Assembly (NCBI RefSeq): GCF_024586455.1
Contig: NC_065923.1
Span: forward strand, 46,508,264-46,572,263
DNA from: Bactrocera neohumeralis
Lineage: Eukaryota > Arthropoda > Insecta > Diptera > Tephritidae
DNA length: 64,000 nt
Direction of reading: 5' to 3'
This document shows positions 57,601-64,000 of the stretch, piece after piece. A model generated the notes under the pieces. The model made no database searches, was not told the DNA's origin, and was given only the letters and a program-made list of their open reading frames with translations. The position numbers and the translations under genes are program-made. The stretch's first letter is position 1; every line of letters starts with the position of its first letter.

Positions 57601-60600
57601 TTACTTAATTGTCATACCTCGTATATAATGCACTGTGTTCTGGAAATTGTAGTAGGAAAGATTGGAGAACGCCCATAGGGATTCATGTTTTTGTAGTAGT
57701 GCGAATAACTGGCCCAACATTTTTTTTCGGCTTCACGATAAAAGTTTTTAGCTACATTTCTGATGTCATTTTTGCTAATGATATTAATGCGTTTTAAGGG
57801 AGATGTAGTCGCTAATTTAGCTTCGGAGTCTGCTAGAGTGCTCCCTTGTATGCCGATATGACTGGGTATCCATGACAGATTAATTTTTCCTACGTTGGCA
57901 GAAAGTATATCTCTGATTTGACAAATGGTTGGATCAGAAAAATTTATGTTAGCTTCAAGCGATGATAATGAGTCAGTGAAGATTACATGCTTGTCGCTAC
58001 TCTTTTGTGTTATCTGGCAAGCGTGAAGGATGGCTGATACTTCTGTCGTGAAAACTGAGGCGAAAGATGGTAGCATAGCAGACATTATTGTTGCAAAGTT
58101 ATTAACAACGCTGAAGGCAACGATATAACCAAGTTCAATATAACGCAAGATTGGTTTAGATTCCAAAAAGGAGCGCGAAGCCTTGGCATTGCTGCGATGG
58201 TAACAGGAACATCCATTTCTTTTGCCACATCTATTAGCTTGTGTAAGGCTGAAACTTTTTTGCGCTTCCGCTTTCTTTTCAATCTATTTTTTAGAGCAGC
58301 TTTGATAGGTGATCCTTCTGCAAAGATCAGTTTAGTAGACATGCTTTTTGTGATGAAGAGTAACCTGCTTTCTAAGGTAGGCAAACCTGCTTCAGCTAAT
58401 ATGCTTACTATGGGAGTAGTTCGGAACGCCAATGGCCAGTCAAGCTGCAGTGTGGTATACGGATGTAAATTTTGTTCAATTTCGTTTAGAAGTTTTATCA
58501 AATATAGGGAACCCATAATTTGAAGTAAATGATTAAAGTATTTTTTTGTTCGTTTATTAGGCGACTTAACCGATCAAATGCTATAAGGAAAAGTGTAACA
58601 GATAAAGGAGATTGTCTAGGCCTGGTGTATTCCCTTTCAAAGTGGATAGGCAGGAATTTAGTTTAAGTGTAGAAAAAGGTAGTTCTCTTAACTTTGCATC
58701 ATTATTTATGTTATAATGCTTACAAACTGGATTAATGTAACGACTTTTGTTGTTAACGTATTCGCTGTTAAAATTACTCTCTTTAGAGTAGTCGGACCAC
58801 CCGTCTTGCTGTATGGTGCAGAGGCTTGGACGATGACAACAACTGATGAGTCGACGTTGCGAGTTTTCGAGAGGAAAGTTCTGCGAAAGATTTATGGTTC
58901 TTTGTGCGTTGACCACGGCGAATACCGCAGTCGATGGAACGATGAGCTGTAGAAGATATATTACGACATTGACATAGTTCAACGAATTAAAAGACAGCGG
59001 CTATGCTAGCTAGGTCATGTTGTCCGAATAAACGTAATGTTCGACGCAGTACCCGCTGGGGGAAGCAGAGGAAGAGGAAGACCTCCACTCCGTTGGAAGG
59101 ACCAGGTGGAGAAAGACCTGGCTTCGCTTGGAATATCTAATTGGCGCCACGTAATGAAGAAGAAACGACTGGCACGCTGTTGTTAACTCGGCTATAATCG
59201 CGTAAGCGGTGTCTACGCCAGTAAAGAAGAAGAAGAGTATTCCGACCAGGTTTTGGCTAATGATTTCCCAATTTCAGCAGGTGATTAAACGGCAATATTA
59301 GCGGAATTTTGGATAACGTGGATATTTGTTGGAGGGAAATGCCCATGGAGTATATTAACTTTGCTCCATAGAGTGGCAGATGTAGTTTGACAATTAATGT
59401 CTTTGGTAATATCTATGAAAGCATTGTGTTTTGAAATTTTGACTTTTTTTTTAAATAATGCATTATTTTTTTTATACTGCAGGATGTTTTTTTTTAGAGG
59501 GGTGACGCTTTGCAATTTGCCGAAAGCTAACTTTTTGAAGTCTAAGCCGAGCCAGTTGATCGTTCCCCCAATAAGTAGAGCGTCGGTGAAAATTGAATTT
59601 GGAGAGTGGTATAGACGAGTGTCTAAAGATTTTTGGTAGAACGCCCAATCAGCAAATTTAAGGTTAGATCTACATTGGCAGATTTTATTTTGTCTCAAAT
59701 TGTGTTCAAATCGGTTCATCGAACGATTGCCAAGTGGCAGCGATGTTAAGATATGGATTTCAAATGCGTTAATCAATACATACATATGTGTTTGTGTGGA
59801 ACGAGTCGGGTATTTGTCATTTAGTACAATAAGATTGTTATTTTGTACAAAATCTGTAATAATTTTGCCCCTCTAGTGTGGTGAGCCCCACAACGGACTC
59901 CATCCGTTAAAATGCCCAAGTAGTAGAGTAGGATGATTTGAATTATCTCAAGAAGTTGATGTGATCATTATTTTCTGAAAACATGATCGTATTGTCCAGC
60001 CTCCGGTATGAAGGAAAGGTATGTTAATTGTCAACGAAGTCAAACAAAAGCAGGCCCACTAAAAAAGGTTATACCAGCCTTAAGCCTAAACCATATTTTT
60101 TTAGAAAACTTGTCCATTACATTTGTTAAAGTATCACGAATTTGTAAAACTTGAAGGTTTAAAGTCAGGTGGAAAGATTGAAATCATTTATTGGGGTGTA
60201 TTGAGGACAGAGAAAGGATCGGGCTGATTACATTAGTTTGGATTTATTCTTTATAAGGTTTGTTAGAAAAACGAAAATAATTATACGAAGTAGATTGAAG
60301 TTGGGGGTGGTATCGACCCAATTTTATCTATTTTTGCCAATATCACGTACTATTGACTTGTCACATACTAAAAATAGGTTCCCTGGGTTTCATTAAGTTA
60401 CCTCACCTACCATCACCAATTGATATGAGTAAAATCAGCAAGATGTTCGAAAATACTGATGTTGATTATATGGGGCTTAGGTCAAGTTTTCGCACGAATT
60501 ATACGGTAAAAAGTCACACGAAAGTTGGAAAATCTTTATATTAGCCCCATTCCCCTTTCAACTAATTTGTAAAACACAGGCTTACTATTGTCAGGAAAGG

Positions 60601-62883
60601 ATTCTCTCGGAATTTCTATTGCATATCCCATAATTTTTAATCAAAAGTAAACTATAGATACTGGGTTATATTCTTCACCTAAGGACTTGAAAGTTTTGGT
60701 TCGATTTATACAACTTTTGGTTATATGTCATCTTATACTATATGTACTTCAAATGCATAATTGATCATTCAGAAAGTGATTCAAAAAAAATAGAATTTAA
60801 AATTATGTTATATGGGAAGTGGGTGTGGATGTAGTCCGATTTCATCTATTTTTGCACTGTGACATAGGAATTTTAAAAGAATGTCATATACTTAATCTGG
60901 TTGGACGAACCCGTAACGAGATGTGTGCGGTACACCGTCCGCTGTCTAATTTTGGCCCCGGCTCCTATAAAGCTATCTCAAAGTTATTGTCTATGGCACA
61001 TTTTGTTATTGATTTATCGGACTTTTAGTAGATTTTAGCAGTACCGTTGGTTTTATCCATTCCACATTATCGGTAAAAGGTCTTATAAAAATTGTTCGAA
61101 GCGAATTTAGCTATTGCAGCTTTGGTGGTCTAGGAGATATGTACATTAAACCTACTAGAGGGCGGATCCACGCCTACTTTTTCAAAATTTTTAACTCCCT
61201 TGTGCTTTTTACTACTGAGACCCCTATGACAAATTACAATTCTATAACTTAATTTAATGCTTATTTATGGCACTATATAAGTTTCCGTATAATGAGTTTT
61301 GTGGTCGTGGCAATGGTCCGATTACGCCCATCTACGAACTCGTCCTCGTTAGGTAAACAAAACTATTATACACTGTAGCAATATACTCTTGTTGCAAGAT
61401 GCGATCTGCGGTGAGGGAAGAGGAAGGGGAGAGGCATGGTTGAATTTTAACCGTAAACAAGAAAAAACGTTAACTTCGGTTGCACCGAAGCTAAATATCC
61501 TTCACAGGTGCATTTCTGTTAGTAACTACATACATATGTGTTCAGTTTGTATGGAAGCTATATGCTATAGTCAACCGATCTGATCAATTTCTTCGGAGAT
61601 TACATTGTTGCTTTAGGAAATAACATATACCAAATTTCGTGAATATATCTTGTCAAATGTGAAAGTTTTCCATACAAGCATTTGATTCCGATCGTTCAGT
61701 TTGTATGGCAGCTATATGTTATAGTGGCCCGATATCGGCCGTTCCGACAAATGAGCAGCTTCTTGAAGAGAAAATGACGTTTGCAAAATTTCAAAAAGAT
61801 ATCTTAAAAACTGAGAGACGGACATGGCAAAATCGACTCAGCTCGACATACTGATCATTTATATATATACTTTATAGGGTCTCCGACGATTCCTTCTGGG
61901 TGTTACAAACTTCGTGACAAACTTAATATACCCTGTTCAGGGTATAAAAACGGTTTGTTGCGATTTCCGGCAAAACTACGAGTTCTATAGAAAAAAGTTA
62001 TATGGCAATGTTATAATAGTTATAAAGTAATGAAAAGATCTACAACTTTTGTACCAACACCGTTTGGACATAACCTCAAAATTTATGTGAAGAATTCAAA
62101 TAACCGAGTTTTGAAGTTTTTTTATTTCTAACTTGTACAACCGCCATAGTCAACAAACCACAAATTTTATACCACACCAATCATCCTTCCGGCAACATAA
62201 TTTTCTTATTTATTATTATTTCGGATTACTTTAAACTTTTAGCTTATTCATAATGGTTTTCTTTTCAATTATAGAAATTCGGCAAATCCTCAATTATCTC
62301 ATCCACCGCAATGCCGTTACACTGCCGCATAGTGGTTGAGCTTAAAGGACCCTGGCTGGGCATGCTTTGGACCTCGAAATCGGGTGCGCGTGATCAACAA
62401 GAAAAGCGTTGCAACTTGCTAATAATACTGTCCGAAATGCTAATGGCCAATATTACAGGGAAGGGTTTCAAGTGAGTGCCAATATGAAGATAATGAAAAG
62501 TAATGTGTGAAGAAATAATTTAAATTTTCCAAATCAGACGCGTTTGGGAGTGTCTCAATGAGGTCTACGTTTTCGGCAACGATACGAGCAACCGCAAACG
62601 TGTGCCAAAAACGCTCTTCACCTTCACCGTACATGGCTCGAAGAAGATTTGTTCACTTTTTCGTTCTTGCTTCGAGGAGCCAAACGACTTTGTGTGGCCA
62701 ACAAAGTGGCCACGCGATCAGTTCACTGTCAATTTGGACATCACATGCAAAGAAGCAATGAAATGGGGCTGCTCCAAGTCACAGCACATGGAGTTTGGAC
62801 CCTTCGCCGAGACGCTGTTCAGTGAAGAGGAAGAGTATATGGATGATTGCAGCTCGGGCAAAACGCTGTTGGATGTGGAGTGA
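54648..62883 (+). CDS. F-box protein, three exons, 361 residues
   Basis: Exons 54648-55190, 62275-62471 and 62538-62883 join in frame (phases 0 and 2) with GT-AG introns. Residues about 35-80 form an F-box ('LCDLPIELLEKIIGYINIWH' then 'NRIRGTSKRMRDVND'), the Skp1-binding module of SCF ubiquitin ligases. The rest is a conserved-looking substrate-side region including 'DRRSQHARLLYNLTLMRFFK', 'LHCRIVVELKGPWLGMLWTS' and 'RVWECLNEVYVFGND', with a Trp-rich 'DFVWPTKWPRDQF' near the end. By family knowledge it would recruit a substrate for ubiquitination; the substrate is unknown, and I do not assign a fly gene name. The ATG at 54648 is preferred over in-frame upstream ones because the sequence before it encodes a GT-microsatellite-derived tail. 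The 7084-bp intron 1 is mostly transposon DNA. An alternative donor CCT|GTAAGT at 55203 exists. Confidence 0.88.
55510..55930 (-). mobile_element. Jockey/R1-like LINE RNase H fragment
   Basis: Minus-strand translation gives 'GVGTGVYS' and 'PNSASIFQGEVLDIEKACKA', then in the frame 55760-55518 'LYLDLIWVPGHRNIFGNGKP' with 'DELAKAGA'. These are the WVPGHxxIxGNxxADxLAKxGA core of LINE RNase H domains. The upstream reverse transcriptase is absent. It lies in intron 1 of the F-box gene, antisense. Confidence 0.75.
56030..56508. mobile_element. MITE with GGCGGTCC tips, 479 bp
   Basis: The left tip GGCGGTCCGATAAGTACTTA and the inverted right tip GGCGGTCCTATAAGTACTTA match at 19 of 20 positions. The interior has mariner-like scraps on the minus strand but no frame. 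It is located in the F-box intron. Confidence 0.75.
56860..57240 (-). mobile_element. RTE LINE: reverse-transcriptase palm plus 3' tip
   Basis: The minus strand carries 'VQLLMYADDIYMFGL', with the catalytic YADD encoded at 57002-56991, preceded by 'NLSEPFDANEV' and followed by 'FSRLDKEGKQM'. After a large deletion it is joined to the element tip (TTATTGGCGTAGACACCGCT at 56870-56890). It is the only copy in the window that keeps YADD. Confidence 0.8.
57258..57560 (+). mobile_element. Mariner C-terminal fragment
   Basis: Plus-strand frames give 'LQQPPYSPDMSPCDFFCF' (third catalytic block) and 'ITDIQAAVTRVLADISVEAF' with 'QKCYDAWKTRWNRCI', the mariner C-terminus. It is joined on the left to RTE sequence and on the right to the I-like LINE. 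Confidence 0.75.
57610..60050 (-). mobile_element. I-like LINE, reverse-transcriptase core deleted, split by RTE
   Basis: In minus order: an endonuclease stretch with 'LLGHFNGWSPLWGS' and 'NNLIVLNDKYPTRS' (about 59960-59800), the linker frame 59785-59285, a reverse-transcriptase entry 'LSTLKGNTPGLDN' (58640-58600), a connector 'DWPLAFRTTPIVSILAEAGL' (58516 on) and an RNase H domain (58166-57612). The RNase H carries 'KHVIFTDSLSSLEANINF' and 'LSWIPSHIGIQGSTLADSEA'. The order fits the I clade. The central reverse transcriptase including YADD is missing, and a 435-bp RTE copy interrupts it at 58800-59234. Confidence 0.82.
58800..59234 (+). mobile_element. RTE LINE 3' copy nested in the I-like LINE
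   Basis: Plus-strand translation gives 'LYGAEAWTMTTTDESTLRVF', 'ERKVLRKIYG', then 'LGHVVRINVMFDAVPAGGS', 'RGRGRPPLRWKDQVEKDLAS' and 'LGISNWRHV' to the tip GTGTCTACGCCAGTAAAGAA and an AAG-rich tail. Flanking GAGTAGTCGGACCA (58786-58799) and GAGTATTCCGACCA (59235-59248) agree at 12 of 14 positions and look like the target duplication. Confidence 0.85.
60170..61405 (-). repeat. Dispersed hairpin repeat (form B), inverted copy
   Basis: Inverse of the form-B blocks: GGCATAGACAATAAC-type modules, CCGGCTCCTATAAAGCTATC, CATCTACGAACTCGTCCTC and the tip sequence near 61340-61400 (ACAAAACTATTATACACTGT, AGCAATATACTCTTGTTGCA). It also reads through the position where the hAT element sits in the 28.5-kb copy (about 60586). 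It lies in the F-box intron. Confidence 0.7.
61445..61950 (+). repeat. Dispersed hairpin repeat (form A), most complete copy
   Basis: Starts with AACAAGAAAAAACGTTAACT and the hairpin CTTCGGTTGCACCGAAG. It has two modules with CAGTTTGTATGGCAGCTATA-like cores at about 61546 and 61697, then GTTCCGACAAATGAGCAGCT, GGACATGGCAAAATCGACTC and ACTGATCATTTATATATATA. It ends at the palindrome ACCCTGTTCAGGGT and TATAAAAA. There is no coding frame. It lies in the F-box intron beside a form-B copy. Confidence 0.78.
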
Positions 62884-63315
62884 AGGTAGAGACAGACTTC
62901 TAGCGGGCTCTCACTGGCATGTCACAACAAAACCATATACTTAAATTATGTAAAAACCCAGAGCGAGTATAATTTTATTTGTATTTTGCTTTTTATTTTA
63001 TACTAACAATTGTACAACAATCTGTTTTTAGGTATGCATACATAATATATAATATAAGTATATTTTGCATTTTGCTTGTTAAGCCTACGTGTAGATGTGT
63101 GTGTGTGCCACTTTAATAAGTAATTACAAAAAGTGTACATTTCAACTTACAAAGTAACCCAAGAAAACCGCCATTAAATGTCAGTGAAGGAAACGACTAA
63201 AAATACAATAACAATTTGGCAAGCGAAAACGCGTTTAGATAAAAAAAGTACAGGGTGTAACGAACGAACGCTACTATATAAAACATATGATTTTAAGTAT
63301 ACTACATATTTACAA

Positions 63316-63321
63316 AATAAA
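63316..63321 (+). terminator. Candidate polyadenylation signal of the F-box gene
   Basis: AATAAA lies about 430 bases after the stop. It is the first canonical hexamer seen; a weaker AATAAG occurs near 63115. Confidence 0.35.
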
Positions 63322-63549
63322 CTTTGGGAATTTTAAATTCTTAATTGCACTTAAAAAGAATATAATTTCTTTCGCACTTTTTTCGATTAAACATACATGA
63401 CAGAACAGTTTCAAACAATTTAAATTTTTTCTATATGAGCACTAACGAATGCACATGAGCATTTGTGGCTTGCACATTGATTTGCTGTCAGCTTATTTTT
63501 TATTATTATTTTTTTTTTTGCATATTACTTGATAACCTAGTCAAGTTTG

Positions 63550-63555
63550 TTTATT
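63550..63555 (-). terminator. Candidate polyadenylation signal of the UGP gene
   Basis: TTTATT on the plus strand is AATAAA on the minus strand, about 125 bases past the UGP stop codon. This fits a short 3' untranslated region converging on the F-box gene. Confidence 0.4.
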
Positions 63556-63679
63556 TCTTTTTACCTGAATTTGACTTATAAAAATATGCAATTGACTACT
63601 CTACGTAATAATTCCTGATATTTTCTCATAAGGAAGTCTTTGCGTTGTTTTTGAACAGCATCGGCGACTAGCTATGTGT

Positions 63680-64000
63680 CTAATGATCCAAAATACGCAT
63701 GTTGCCGGAAACGATCTTATTTTCGAGAATGGCACCGGCCGGTATATCAATGCGATCACCGTGATTGGCAATAATGATGACAGTGCCCTGCAAAAGTAAA
63801 AACAAAATTCAAATTGTAAACACATATAAATTTATGTTAAAACAAATAATTTTCACTACGCACTCTAAGTGACACGCCACGTCCAAAGGTTACATCGCCA
63901 GACACCGTCAAGTGATCAAGCTCAATGATATCTGGTATATTGGCGAAACGGCCGAGGAACTCTTTCACTTTCGAGAATTGTTTGTCACCCAATTTCACCA
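63680..64000 (-). CDS. UGP: UTP-glucose-1-phosphate uridylyltransferase (UGP), last two exons
   Basis: On the minus strand, exon 64000-63864 (continuing beyond the window) encodes 'VKLGDKQFSKVKEFLGRFAN', 'IPDIIELDHLTVSGDVTFGR' and 'GVSLR'. A GT-AG intron of 76 bases follows. Exon 63787-63680 encodes 'GTVIIIANHGDRIDIPAGAI' and 'LENKIVSGNMRILDH' before TAG at 63682-63680. This is the left-handed beta-helix C-terminus, nearly invariant in animal UGP, which drives oligomer formation. The enzyme makes UDP-glucose from UTP and glucose-1-phosphate in the cytosol, feeding glycogen, trehalose and glycan synthesis. The catalytic N-terminal domain lies outside the window. The gene is convergent with the F-box gene, about 800 bases stop to stop. 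Confidence 0.96.

Noticed and set aside
63601..63825. 74-codon minus frame near the right edge
   Set aside because: It overlaps the UGP terminal exon in a different frame; the UGP frame is unmistakable.
1..64000. CRISPR arrays, bacterial operons or tRNA/rRNA genes
   Set aside because: No regularly spaced direct repeats with unique spacers, no ribosome-binding-site-led gene strings, and no cloverleaf or rRNA sequence was recognised; intron-bearing genes show this is animal DNA.

Overview
This is nuclear DNA of a higher fly, most likely a tephritid fruit fly of the Bactrocera/Zeugodacus type. It is AT-rich, its genes have spliced exons, and it is packed with decayed mariner/Tc1 elements, RTE-clade LINEs and MITEs. 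The animal assignment is direct (consensus splice sites, eukaryotic gene families). The tephritid assignment is inference from the style of the repeats.

Four host genes can be supported, all in the right 40% of the window. (1) 38912-39402 (+): terminal exon of a C20orf27/UPF0687 (adipose-secreted signalling protein family) homologue; its 5' exon was not found. (2) 49397-51473 (+): a complete three-exon mitochondrial solute carrier of the SCaMC/SLC25A24 (ATP-Mg/Pi) group, 314 residues, without the EF-hand half. (3) 54648-62883 (+): an F-box protein, three exons, 361 residues, with a 7.1-kb first intron filled by transposons. (4) 63680-64000 (-): the last two exons of UDP-glucose pyrophosphorylase (UGP), running off the right edge and converging on the F-box gene. 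The four have no obvious pathway link; this is an ordinary gene neighbourhood invaded by repeats.

The left 38 kb has no host coding exon that I can defend. It holds a mosaic of: mariner-family copies, all broken (1-405, 2790-3740, 4921-5745, 5865-6405, 12536-13476, 13555-13880, 18150-18830, 20050-20995, 24580-25060 with 26045-26300, 34205-34470); IS630/Tc1-type elements (34667-35970, 36354-38845); RTE LINE pieces (8460-9700, 16345-17045, 22480-22765, 32450-33000); TTAA-flanked MITEs (1736-2033, 10946-11576, 15001-15684, 21685-22403); a fold-back MITE pair (6424-7355); and a hairpin-ended dispersed repeat in two related forms. Between these are AT-rich stretches with nothing recognisable.

The most informative signals are structural. 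A 978-bp hAT element (29518-30495) has a perfect 8-bp target duplication and two paralogous empty sites in this same window. A 44-bp RTE tail insertion (20909-20952) has a 7-bp duplication and its own empty site. An RTE copy sits inside an I-like LINE with a 12/14-bp duplication. A Tc1-like element has an IR/DR end structure and carries two nested mariner fragments. The hairpin-ended repeat superfamily is the best candidate for something under-described.
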